From: Aptenodytes patagonicus | Lineage: Eukaryota; Chordata; Aves; Sphenisciformes; Spheniscidae | DNA length: 64,000 bases | Assembly (NCBI RefSeq): GCF_965638725.1 | Contig: NC_134949.1 | Span: forward strand, 35,982,151-36,046,150 | Direction of reading: 5' to 3' | Shown: one piece after another, positions 52,123 through 64,000 of the stretch | Position numbering within the stretch: the first letter of the stretch is position 1 | Layout of the letters: every line of letters starts with the position of its first letter | The notes under the pieces: generated by a model | The model's input: the letters and a program-made list of their open reading frames with translations, nothing else | Database searches by the model: none | Told to the model about the DNA's origin: nothing | Position numbers and translations under genes: made by a program

Positions 52123-52266
52123 TGCCTTTTTTCTCTTTTAAAATGGCTTTCAAGTAAAAAAGATATATATTAACAGTGATGTATAAACACAACTCTCTAG
52201 TAAATCCTTTTTAAACACACAAATTATGAATTAGAAAAATAGATATGGTCTAATATTCATTAAATG
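52123..52266 (-). repeat. right arm of a perfect 144-bp inverted repeat
   Basis: Exact reverse complement of 51,643-51,786 over 144 bases. The whole structure spans 624 bases. No duplicated target site is visible: the three bases outside the left arm are TAG and outside the right arm are TGT. Confidence 0.97.
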
Positions 52267-55200
52267 TGTATGACATGATATAGATAACTTTATCTATAAT
52301 AGTATCTCTATTTTAAGGAGATAAGATGAGATGATAATTCTTTATATTGACACACAGTGACTAGTTGGGTCAGGGTTAGTTTGCATAGTGGAATGAGCTC
52401 CCTACAATTGCGTCCAGTCACCTTGATAATGAGAAATGGCATAAATGTTTAATTTATTCATTTCTTTCCACTTGGAAGGTCAAAATGAACTAGTATCTTA
52501 ATTTCTGTTTCTATAAGTTTTCAAATGAGTTTTACTTTTTTGTTTTCAAGTAATATTTAATTTGAAATATCAAAAGAACAAAATTAAACTCTAGGTGTCT
52601 ATACAAAAGAGAATGAATAAAAGATAAATTCAGTTCATTATAAATTTAAATAACAACAGTCTAATTTTAATGCAGCTTAACTATTTTAGAAGTCAATTGA
52701 TGGTCAAAGCCAATGTTACTGTAAAGCAGAATGAGTGAAAGCAATCATCTTTGTGGTGACTGGGACTGATGATGACCTTTTTGCATTTATCATGTGATTA
52801 GGAAAGCAAAGAATTTTCTCCTTCAAGGACAAGAAATCTTAAGCTGTCAACAGGTATATAAAGTTCTGTTCACAAAACGGGAGAAAGTTGCGGCATGCTT
52901 TCACCTTATCTTAAACAAAAAAGTATTTAAAGAACTGACTAATTAATTTCCAGCGCAAACAACTGATCTGAACTATAAATGACTGGACTGTTGGAGGAGT
53001 AGATAGACAATTTAAGAAGTTCTTTGAATTCTAGGTCTTGACTGTGGCTTAAAGCCAGGCCTCCTTTGGAAGACCGGTGCTGCATTAGAGTTAGAATTCC
53101 TTCTGGACAGCATGTGCTGCAACAGGAGCTCTACCAACCTGTGAGATGGAACAGCATATCCCCATCTGTGGCTGGCCAGCTGTCCTGTACATCTCCCTCC
53201 TTTTCATGAGTTCAGCCTGACAGTTATCTGTTACTCCTGACAGTAGTTATGCTCTCCAGCCATCATGCAGCTGAGCTGCAAACATGAATCAAAAGGGGAA
53301 GGTGCACTTGTTCACAGTCGTTTGCCTGTCTAGAATTCAGTCCCTGGGTGTGTTGGACTTTCTAGCTCCGATCCAGAAAAAATACTTAGCATGTGTTTGT
53401 GCCACTGCATCACTGAGGAGTGTTTCCCTAGAGAGAAGCATACATTCCTTGTTAGGCGAGATAATGTGATTGTTTACTGAGGTCTGTTATAGGCAATATT
53501 GTTGGAAGAAATGAGTGCTTTCCTGGTAGCTACTGGTTTACAGTGCTTATGGTTGACAAACTATTTTATATTTCATTAAATTTACCATTGCCTTGTGTCA
53601 AGAGAGCTCTCATCACTGTTGCTAAGGACTAACTCCCACATTTGGGAATAATAATTACTCTCCCTTTTTCAAAATGCTTCATTTCGCAATATGCTCAGGA
53701 AATACTCTGACAGTGACTGCAAAATGTGGCAGTCCACATAGTGTCTTCTGAAATCTAGACCTGTAGGAGAAAGATAAAATAGCAAGAAAACACCTCTTTA
53801 ATGTTTGTTCTGAGAGAAAGGGATAGTGACAGGGCTGTTAGGATTATCTGAGGAGTAGGATTTCTAAGGGAAGGGTAGTGGTTTTTTGTTTGTTTTTTTT
53901 TCTCCTAGGTTTCAGGCAAGGTTCAAAGTTTATTTAGGGAAGTAGAACAGAATACAATTCACTCTTTGTGGATTTGCCTTAAAAACATGCATTGTTAAAG
54001 AATCTACCTGATCATTTCTTTGAGTGGCTCCTCATCCTTGTATTGTGAGAAATAGCAAGTAGTTGTTACCTACTACCGTTCTTTACATCATTGGGTTTTT
54101 ACAGTGTCACAGACACACAGCAGCAATAATATGTGATTGATGTCATTACATCATCTTTAGATTGACTGGGAAGAGCCTTCTTATGTATTCCACTTTATTC
54201 TGGGTGGCTATCTGTGGTGGCTGTATGAAGTGTTAATTCATTTTTCCATTCTCCCTCATTGCTCTCAGATTCATTAAAGCTGAAGCACTTGCCCTGGTTG
54301 ACAGTAAACCTCAGGTATTTGTGAAAGAAGAGTATGATAGAAATGGATATTGCAAACAAGGGATACTCATTAGATAACATAGTGTGAACGTTTTTGGCTT
54401 GGTCTTTGTGTTTGTTTCGCAGCCTGCACTTCCTTGGGAATGCAGACATGGAGACATGCTGGTGCAGCCTGGGTGCCCAGGTTGCTGGCGGAAGGGTAGC
54501 CCCTGGCAGACTGTACGCAGCAGCCAGCGCTCCCAGAAGAAGTTAGGAGGTAACTCGCACGCATGCCTATGCTTGCCTGAAGACATCTGAATTAGGGTGC
54601 CAGGAGAAGAAAAACTTAATCTACATTGTAAATGGCAGGTTGATATAACTTCAGCCTGAGGTCATTATAACTTCAGCTGGTGGCCTGATGGTGGTGTGCA
54701 ACTCAAGCAATCTGCACTGGTAGTGCACTAGGTCGAGAGAAGGAGGTAGAAAAGCAAAACTAGAACAGCTGATCTGTGGGAAAGAAAGTCTTTTTGAGCC
54801 CCTTAGGTTTTGTCCTTTTGCACAAAGGGAATGATGGCAGGCATGAAGTGAGGTGAGACCTTGAAACATGCAGTAGAAAGGCAAAAGGACTGAGGAGGTA
54901 TCTGGGATGAAGAGAATATGATGTACATGACGATACAACATGAAGAAGGCTTTATGAGAGGCAGCCAAAAAACCCTTCCTTTTGGTGTTTTCTGGATTAC
55001 GACAATTGAGATGGGGCTACAAGAAGGAAAATCAGCTCTTCTTTGGGCATAGTTCTCTGAGCTTAGCTACTCAAATGCAGAAATCTTTAAGCTGAGAGAG
55101 GGAAAGCCATCCCCCTTCTCCCTAGATAGTTTTTTAACAACCACTTATCTTAAGAGTAGAAGTCAACATTTGAGAAGATCTGTTTGAATGAGGGCAAAAT

Positions 55201-58200
55201 TACACCTTCTGCAAATCAGAAGACTAAGCATAGTGTGAGGAGGAAGCAATTTTTCATTTTATGCACCTTCATCCCCACAAAACAGGCACTTAAAATAAAG
55301 ATATTGAATAGTGATATAAAGAAAAACGGAAAAGGGAGAAGAAATCCCACCTAATGACAAATGAGGAATCTTTAAAAAGTATTTTAACCAAATCTGGCAT
55401 TACAGACACTTTAAATCACTAGTCATAGGTAGACCATCACTGTACTAAAGTACTGGTATAATGAAACAACTATTTAAGTGCTTTTGGGTGTCTATTTCTA
55501 TATCTTAACTGGCTTGAATCCATTCTTTATTTATTTTTTGTAAGGCTTTTCAGGGAGTATGAATTGAGTTTTAGTATCACTGTGATACATAAAATCAATT
55601 TTAAATTCCAAATGAGTAATTTTTAACTTGGAAATAAGAAAAGAGGTGAACAGGAATGTAACTCCATAGAGTAGGAATTTTTGCTTTAGTAATGAACTCT
55701 CTTCACATATTATTACAAAACTAATTTGTATCAATCAGTATGAAATACACCACTGGAACAAACATTAACAGTTTTTGCTTAGTAATTCATCTCAGACTTA
55801 TGAGGAATACTTTCTATAATGTATGAAAATATTAAAGAGTTAATTACAGTCTATAAAAAAGCCTTGTGGGATGCATTGCGTCTTTCACATAAGACACATT
55901 GTTTTCTGTCCCTCAGTAAGTACTTTATTTGTTCAAAATGATCCCATGATATTAATTTCTGACTTGGCAAGAATGATGTAGATCAACAGTATGTACTAAC
56001 ATCTGGCTGCATAGTGCAGCTGAATTACTCATGCAATAGCAGTAAGAGAAGAAAATGGCATGCAAATACACATAATTTTAGGCTAAAGGGCCCAGTATTC
56101 TTGTGCAATGCTGGTTAAACAGACTGACAAAGCAGAGACAGTTTGAGATGTGTTAATATGGGAAAATGTAATTAGTTCCAAAATAAAAGTTACTGTAATT
56201 CAAGAAGTAGATATAAACTGAGGAAAATAGTGCTAGCCCTGTGTGTAATCAAATCATACTGTAAGGCTGATGATTTGCTGGGTATTGTAGTGTTGAAATA
56301 CAAGATTTGAAGGGAAATTACAGAAGCAAATCCTTCACAAATAGAAGTATTGTACGTATTGCAATGAAATATATCAATGACAAATGCAGCTTCATTAGTT
56401 ATTGCAACTGTCCTATCAGCTGAGTCACAATTTGCTTCTAAAGACTGGTGTAACAGTTGATATCTATTCTTGAGGAGCATTTCATTTCTAACAGAAAGGT
56501 GTCTGAAGGGCAATTTAACCTTAAGTTCATAGAAAAGTAGGTATGCATTAATTTCCTTATGTCACTAGGGAAATGTAGTTCTTTAGCTAAATATAAATTC
56601 CTCATCTCTCCTTGTCTGCTAAGCATAATAGTGAAGAAGTTGAAACTGTTTTTCCTTGTCTCCCAGTATTCGATGAAGAACAATTAATTTTCTTCTCTCT
56701 CAGGTATCACTTTATCCATCTTTCTTTTGCTCCCTCGCTCTTTCTTGCACATTTTGTTTCTCTCTCCCCTTTCTTTCTCTTCCTTCATCTAAATACACAC
56801 ATTCACGTTGTCCTTATCCAAGCAAGATACTACTAAAGCTGTTTTTCCAGATGCCACAACAGCCCAATCTGTGGGTAGCTGGTAATAGAAGCCAGTGTCA
56901 CGAAGAGATGGATGTATTGGCTTTTTATGAGAGACATGAAATGTCCAAATAAAGTACAGGCTATCCTGATGTCTGTATCCTGGTGGCCACATGTAGGGGG
57001 CATCAGACAAAAAAGCATTGCTGATGAGTCTGGAGGTAATTTTAAACTGGTGAGCTAGATCTTGGCCTCTGAGGTATCTCAATGTGGTATCTCAAAATGG
57101 CAGGTAAGAGGGAAGCGTACTTTCACATGAAGGCTTACTTACACTATTTCCTCACGTCTTATGGGGACAGTGTCTGAACTTGCTTTCAGAGCATTGCTTG
57201 TTTATTTATTCGTGGTGAGTACTACAATTTCTGAAATACGTTGACTCTGTAATGAACTGGAAAGAGGATTTTTCTGAACCTGTAGCATGAGTCAGAAGTG
57301 CCTAGCTACTGACATTTAGCCACTTCTTGATCTTCTCTTTCGTTGCACAGTATGAACAGTACAAACGTGATTCTGCCTACTCGGAACTGAAAAGGTTTAT
57401 CCAACATTAGAAGTGCTAGATTTCCAGAAGATCCTCATATCTTCATAGACAATATTTCTGGGAGGAGATGTCAGGGAAAAATCTGACAGCATTACAAGTA
57501 ATAAAAATTACTTTGCATTACTTCAATATTGCCCCAAAGTTACCTGTTGTTATATCAGCATATTTCCTCTAAATTTTTAATGCTAAATTTCATCTTTTAA
57601 ACTCCTGTTCTTTTTTTAATTAGTATTTTCACCTTGATTTCTCTTTCTTCCATCAAATTCACACATCTATATATTAATACCTGGAAATGCCTTACCTATT
57701 TAAACAGGTATTGGGATAAAATGCATTTTTTTTTCATGGAAATCTCAGACACATACACCTTTTCCTGTTTTTGATCATCCTAAGATCTTTATGAATAGAG
57801 AACCAACTTTATTTCTTTCCTATGCCCTGTAAGTGAGGATGAAGTCCATTAAAGATAATGGATTGATGCTATCATGATATAATAATCAAATATCAATACA
57901 TTCTTCTAGCCTAAAGCCTGCTTTACAAAATTCTCATTTCAGTGTCTAATATTATGTGCGTACTTGTAATACTAATAAAAATTATTTTATTGTGGAATTA
58001 GCGTAATGTACAGACTAACAAACAGTCATGGAAATACTTGAAAGAATAGCAGTAGGCCCAGCTTCAGGGAAGCAATTATTTACTGTGACTTTCCTCTCAA
58101 CTTTTGTCACATGTGGTTTTCACAAGGTTTCTTTTATTACCCTGTGCAGTTGCCATAATAACAGCATGTCTGTTGTTGGAAACCTCAGGCTGTATTTGTC

Positions 58201-61200
58201 ACAGGCATACCATGCAAGTAGGAAAATTGTACTTAAGCCTTGACATAGTATGGCATGATTTGGTTCATTTATCTGGATTCAGCCAGCTGAAGGTGGTTCA
58301 GCATGTTACCCTGTTAGTATAAAATTTACTTCCTTGTCATTTTTGATGGATCATTAATTACCCATGTCAGGTAGTAGGAAAGGGTTTTGTAGTTTAAGTA
58401 AGTCCTGCAACAAGTTTTGTAAAATGTAGGGTTATTTCTGAGGTGCGGTGTGTGGTATAAAACTAAAATAAGGCTGGTTTTGTTTTGGCTTGGTTTGGTT
58501 TTATTGCTTTTGACATCATTTCCAATGTTTGTCACTGTGCTTTAGTTGCCTTGTTTCTCACGTTTCATAAAATACTACATATCATATGTGACATGCTTAA
58601 ATTGGTTTTGCTACATATAAATCAATGTCTTGGATATGAAATACTCTGATCCTATTCTTCATTTGCATTATCAAGGTGAATTTTCATATATTTCCTTAGA
58701 AAGAAAATTTTAGTTTTGAAATTGGAAAGTGAAATGGACAGCATTGCTGCTTGATTAATTCTGAATTAGTAGATAATTTCTAATTAAGATTCTTTTGCCT
58801 CTTCATGAAAAGGAAACATAAGGAATTTAAACACATATACATGCAAAAAAAATTCTAAATGCTATTTATTTTTTATATGATGAAGAAAGGATGAATGATG
58901 GGAAATGGGATTGCCAAAAGCAAATTAAAACACAGATGATAATATGAAACGTATAAGTATTATCCAAACTATTAAAATAGACAGAGGAAGGGTTCATCTA
59001 TGTATTTCATTGCAATTGGGTTATGGCTTAGTTCAGTACATCTAGAAGACATTTGTACCTTGATGTGCAGATCCTTGTTTCTCATGTGGAAATCTTTTCA
59101 AGTCAGAATTGTAGGACTTTTGGCAATTATCCAGAAATGTCAGATATGTCTGTTGTGGATGCACAGTGGTCTCCTGCAGATCGGTACCTGAGACTCACTG
59201 CTTCTTTGTCATATAAAACAGATGTTTGTATTTCTGCCCAGAAAATCTCTGGCAGAAATATGCCAGGCCTAGGCAGCATTAATCTGAAATCTGGATATTC
59301 AACCCATAAACAGTCAAGTCTTCTTTAAGCCTAAAGCTCCTATAATGTTTGGGATCAGATGATGGTGGGAGCTGTACAGACGCAGATGTGTTTGCTTTCA
59401 GAATACGTTGAATTTTGTTAGTTTCTGTATGAGAAACTTGGTCAGTGCCTTGCATACACAGAACCACGTTCCAATTGCCTTACACCCTAACTGTACCATG
59501 TTACTTTGCACAGTGTAAGTTTTCTACAGTTTCAGAAAATGAGTCTTTTTTTGTCATGACGTGAGTTGATTACTCAGAAATTGAGATTCATGAAATAACT
59601 GGTCAATTCTAAAGATCATCCTTTCTGAGTCCTTTTTTAAAGCTTTAAAGCTTAACTGTTGAGAGCAATTCTTTTTTCTAGAGCAGCTTTTTTTTATTTG
59701 CATGCACAGGTGAGACAGACATGCTTCAAATAAAGCATGAGTCTGGAGAATTAATTCCTAGAGTTTTAGAATCATATTGATTTTGTTTGTTTACCTATTT
59801 CAATCAATATCTTTTTCTTCAACTACTTTGTCATCAACATTAACATTTCATATGACTTTTGTCTCAGAGACGTGTTGGGGGAAAACAAACCCAAAGCCCC
59901 AGTTAGATTTATAGATTAGTTATTGATTTAATTGTTGGAAACTGCTATTGAGGGAATCTGTGAAAAGTTTTACATAATTTTGTTCCAATAATAAAGACTG
60001 GTTGTTTTTTTTTCCCCTCTTTTCCCCCCTCCTGTGTGTAAGACCTCTGAAATTGAGGGAAGAAAAAAGCTTTATGGTAGATATTCCTATCCTCTGAGCC
60101 TAGTTATAAACTCCTCTGTCCTTCTTCTCTAATTTGAGTCACGATCTGATTGTTCTAAGATAAAAAACAAATGCTGCTGTGTTTTCTTCATTGTAGCTGA
60201 TCTTTGCTGTGCTCACACTACTCTGTTGGCCAGCAGTATTTTGGAAAAGGGGATCAAGCTCATGCATCTGTATTTCTTGCAGGAAATAATGAATCTGATC
60301 ATTGCAAAGAAACAACTGGCTGTATGCTGGATGCCAGGGAACAAGCTAAAGAGTAAGAAAACAGTTACAGAGAATAGAAACTATTTTATATTTGCTCCTA
60401 AAACTAGTGTTTAATCAGACCACTTGATGGAGAAGGTATAAACTGTTAAATTTCCGTGAAATTCTGTGTTGATAAATTCTATCAAATAAAACCCAGCAGT
60501 TTGGCCCAGATCTACATTGTTTCCTAAATCTGTTGAATGATTTCACAGTTGAAAGCTGTTTGGCGTGGCAGTTCTTCTCCAGAAATGCTGTGGCATTCTG
60601 CGCTGGTCAGCTGAGGCAAGAACAGCTATCGGAAAAAGTGCTGCAGGGTGATAGCAAACCACAAATAGTTTTTTAAAACTACCCGTGACTGTGCTATACT
60701 GTACAAAAGAAAGATACCTTAATTATTTGTGTGAAAGCACAGAATTTTTCTCTGGCGTGACTAGAAAAGAACAGAAAGGAAGAGGCAACTGAAAGACCAT
60801 AGAGAGAAGCAAACCCTACGGAGAGGGGAGAGCCAAGCACTTCTTTTCTAAGAAGTGTATATGGTTATACACGTTACTCAGCCTGCCCATGTTTTCTTGC
60901 ATAATCCTTCCCACCTCCTTGCATGACTTAACTCAGAATATAGTACAGGCAGGGTCAATGAAGGTGAACCAAAACCTCTAGTCATGAGGCTAAAAGGTGA
61001 CCTTGTTCTGCTGCGATGCGAAATATTTAGTCTGAAACCTCAGCTGGGTCCCCCTTGAATCTGAGCCCAAATATTAAAATATTGGAGAAATAAAAGACAG
61101 TTTAAATAAGATAAATGTGATGATACAGAAGGCAGAATGGATGACAAATACAATCCAGGCTTCAAAAAATATTATGCATTCCATGCTAATCCCCCAGAAT

Positions 61201-62740
61201 GATTTCCATTTCGCTTATGGCAACTTTTTCTTTTTTATGAGTAAATTCTACTTTGGCACAGAAATTATGCTAATCTGCTCCTCATTCTGTGTCTTTTAAC
61301 AAGCACTTGCTCATGCTGCAAAATACAAACAGACAATAGCTTGGCTAGTGCTGAATTTGTGGACTTTGCATATATGATTTCAGCTAAATGATGTATAACA
61401 CCAAAGCCAGCACTGATTTTAATTTTTCCAGTAAAGCCTTAAATTTCGGAATGAATACTGGGTCTTTTATGGATTGCTTCTTTCATCTGCAACAAGTAAA
61501 AGGAAGAGGTTATTGCTACATCATGATTTCAAATTTTCAAAATCAAGATGTCATATTTTTCCAGTAGAAGAACTTGGACATTGGATTTCCACTTGGCCCA
61601 CTGAAGATGGAATCTGTTGAATTCAGAAAAATCAAAAAGATACATTTCTTTGCCTAGGAGAGAGAAATAATGTGGGATGAACTGCAGAAAGACCGTTGCT
61701 ATCGTACAATCAACAAATTAACACTGCTACTAGGCTTCATTCACTCTCAATTTAAAATGTGATTGGCATTGAAATTGCCAAGTTTATACTGAAGACAAAG
61801 GGGAATATTTTTGCAAAGTCTGAAACATTGGCTTTAATCTTTTATGGTTTCTCGTATCACTAAAAATTCTCCTCATCTGAAATGTTGACTTCAATGCTTT
61901 TTGTCTCTTTTTCAGTGAAGAAAAGACTTGTTATTGTTCACCCTGAAAAATATATGCATCCATAAATCTTGAATGAGTGTGCTAGACCAAATAAGAAAGT
62001 TGCATTTAAAAATCTGGTTTTTGTGAGTTTTTTTTCTTTTTGAAAGAGAGAGTGAGAAAGAATGTTTCAGAAATAACCTTTTTCCCATTGAGTTCAGGTT
62101 ATTTGCATAAATAAACATTTGATGCTTTTCCATGGATATGGGAAAATAAAAAAAATTGTTTCAGAATTTGGGATTCCCCGCTACCACTCTCATTTTGGAC
62201 AGTTTTGCGCAGAGCCTAATTTTTTTCTGTCTCCCTTGATTGTTCCAGAGAAACTTCATGGTATCACAGCACTCAGAACACACAGATTCCACTGCCTACC
62301 TGCAGGTAGCCTGCCTGTTATTATTTAATCTTTGTACACCGCTCTCGGGGCAGCGCCACAGCGATAAACGCTTTAAAAATGCAGATAGATTAAAAAGGAT
62401 TTGACATTGGTTTGTGCAAAAGACAGTTTTAAAGGGCAAAAGTAATACAGTGTTAAAGACCTTGCCGTTGAGAAGCATACATATTCTCTCACGCTGAAGA
62501 CTGAAAGAGGAAAGAAGAAGGTGACAGACAATATATTCTACAACAGTCCCACTCATCACTGAATTTCCTTAATGGGCAAAATAAAGATAACAAAACTGAT
62601 CATATATAGGCGCTTAAATGGAGAGCTTTTCATGGCTGGAGAAAATGGTCTTGATTGCTATTTGCATTGGAGACATGTATTTGGCCAGTTCTCATCATAC
62701 CTCAATTCACTGCAATAAAGTTTCATACAGAAAGGAGTGT
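52267..62740. other. AT-rich noncoding DNA, no gene seen
   Basis: No open frame over about 110 codons and no recognised domain, RNA gene or transposon. An exon-like pattern occurs at about 57,783-57,830 (AAG acceptor, 47-48 open bases, GTAAGT donor), but support is weak. Pyrimidine-rich runs lie near 56,700-56,790 and 60,005-60,033. Confidence 0.55.
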
Positions 62741-62813
62741 AAGCTTCATATGTAAGCTTGATATATAAGCTTCATACATACATGATGATAAATATAAGCT
62801 TATATATAAACTT
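62741..62813. repeat. degenerate 13-bp repeat built on AAGCTT
   Basis: AAGCTT occurs at 62,741, 62,754, 62,767 and 62,796, with AAACTT at 62,808. Spacings are 13, 13, 29 and 12, and TA-rich fillers lie between. This is a short degenerate minisatellite. Confidence 0.7.
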
Positions 62814-64000
62814 CAGTAATCAAAACCTCAAAGAGCTGCTGCATGATAGTGAAGGCCCTTAAATTTATTTTCCTAGTTGATTCAGAGTGCTAATGTTCTG
62901 TTTCTTAGCATTGTCAGAAATGCCTCAGCCTTGATTGTGCTGGATGTCTTACTCCCATTGGGGTCTATTAAGTAAACAACATGAGGTCATTTGATATGTC
63001 TAGACTCTTCTACATTTTTAGAGGTTACCTGGTCAATAGGGTGTTGGTTGTGTTAGGTGACGCTGGCACTTCCTTTTTAGGCACTTGCTCAATGATCAGA
63101 ACATTACCTAATATTCGAGTTTGTTTTCTATCCAAGAAAATTCTAGCTGACATCTTTTCCATTTCAGGAGAGTACTCAGTTGTGAGACTGTTCAGGAGGA
63201 CATCGTCAGTCCATCTTGATAAAATTGTTCTATTTTGGAGGCAATAATCTCATATTCCTTGGCTGCTGAAAATGCAAGTACTAACAAAATTTAGCCTGAG
63301 CAGGAGAAATTGCTGCTTTGGAGGTGGATATGTAGGCTTTAGGTTTTCCTGAAGTGACTGTCTTTCCGCTACAGACATGTTAGACATCTGTAGCCAACAA
63401 CCAGTTTGCAAAGCTCTTGAGCCTAAATGTTTTGTTTGAAATAAAAATGGATGTATGCACATTCTTAAGCTCTTTGTTGAACTGAGACATGAAAGGCTTG
63501 CCTAAAATTACAAGAAAAGTTTGATGCAGAATGAGACAATAGGTCCAGGTCACCTGAAACCTAAGTCATTGCCTTGACTGGAACACTATGCTTCTGTGTC
63601 AGGGATGGAGTTAAAAATAGTCAGGTGTATACTTAATATTGTTGGTACACTCATATGATAAATATAGATCATGAAAAATTCGTCATTAAGATGAAAGAAT
63701 AAATACACTGGAATCTACTAAAAACAAGAAATTGCAAAAAAGGAGGAATTAAATGTGTCAGTCAACTTGACACATACCAATCAACTCATACTGGAGTGGA
63801 AGTATGCTCCAGGGTGAAAGAGCTAATATACATCGTGAAAGACTTAATACATCTCTCTGTTTCATGTTTCCTGTCCTGGGAACATCAACCTGTTTGTAAA
63901 ACAAATATCATACCTCAGAAAGGCTGTGTATTTTTCACATTCAGCTACTCAGCATTGATATCCAGAAGAAACAAAAATCTACAACCAGTTATTATATTTA
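62814..64000. other. noncoding DNA to the end of the window
   Basis: The longest open frame is 88 codons (62,981-63,247, plus strand), with no recognisable domain. No element was recognised. Confidence 0.5.

Noticed and set aside
51643..52266. Calling the inverted repeat a named MITE or DNA transposon
   Set aside because: No target-site duplication, no known terminal motif and no second copy visible in the window, so only the structure is reported.
1..64000. CRISPR arrays, tRNA genes, bacterial operons, endogenous retrovirus LTRs
   Set aside because: No regularly spaced repeats, cloverleaf-like sequences, primer-binding sites or retroviral motifs were seen; the background is that of a vertebrate genome.

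Overview
The window reads as noncoding vertebrate nuclear DNA, most likely from a bird. The evidence is an AT-rich, CpG-poor background, one isolated and very GC-rich CpG island, very few recognisable interspersed repeats over 64 kb, and the fact that the clear young repeats are CR1 (chicken repeat 1) LINEs ending in the CR1 tail made of repeats of ATTCTATG. A crocodilian or turtle source is not excluded. There is no sign of bacterial, organellar or viral coding sequence.

Layout. 1-26.4 kb is AT-rich and contains no supportable exon. It holds one heavily decayed ancient CR1/L3-like LINE fragment (about 5.38-5.93 kb, minus strand), a few short tandem repeats and TA-rich tracts. 26.44-27.80 kb is a strong CpG island, almost certainly the promoter and first-exon region of a gene I cannot name. 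Its apparent long open frames on both strands are what GC-rich DNA gives by chance. 27.8-42.3 kb is AT-rich again, with a 104-bp CR1 3' end flanked by a 10-bp target-site duplication (40.68-40.78 kb), a diverged about 67-bp tandem repeat (37.3-37.6 kb), some exon-like modules and small CpG-richer patches. 42.32-44.87 kb is a 5'-truncated CR1 on the minus strand, the only real protein-coding homology here. It keeps the C-terminal half of the endonuclease and the whole reverse transcriptase but is broken by stops and frameshifts. 44.9-64 kb is again noncoding, with a homeodomain/POU/CCAAT motif cluster near 47.7 kb that looks like a candidate enhancer.

The most unusual object is a perfect 144-bp inverted repeat at 51,643-51,786 and 52,123-52,266, separated by a 336-bp spacer. 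The two arms match at all 144 positions and the match stops abruptly at both ends, with no obvious target-site duplication. It could be a very recent templated inverted duplication, a small terminal-inverted-repeat element of unknown family, or an assembly artefact. If transcribed, it would fold into a long double-stranded RNA hairpin.

No intact protein-coding gene can be supported from sequence alone. The window is probably the promoter and large introns, or flanks, of a long gene in a gene-poor region.
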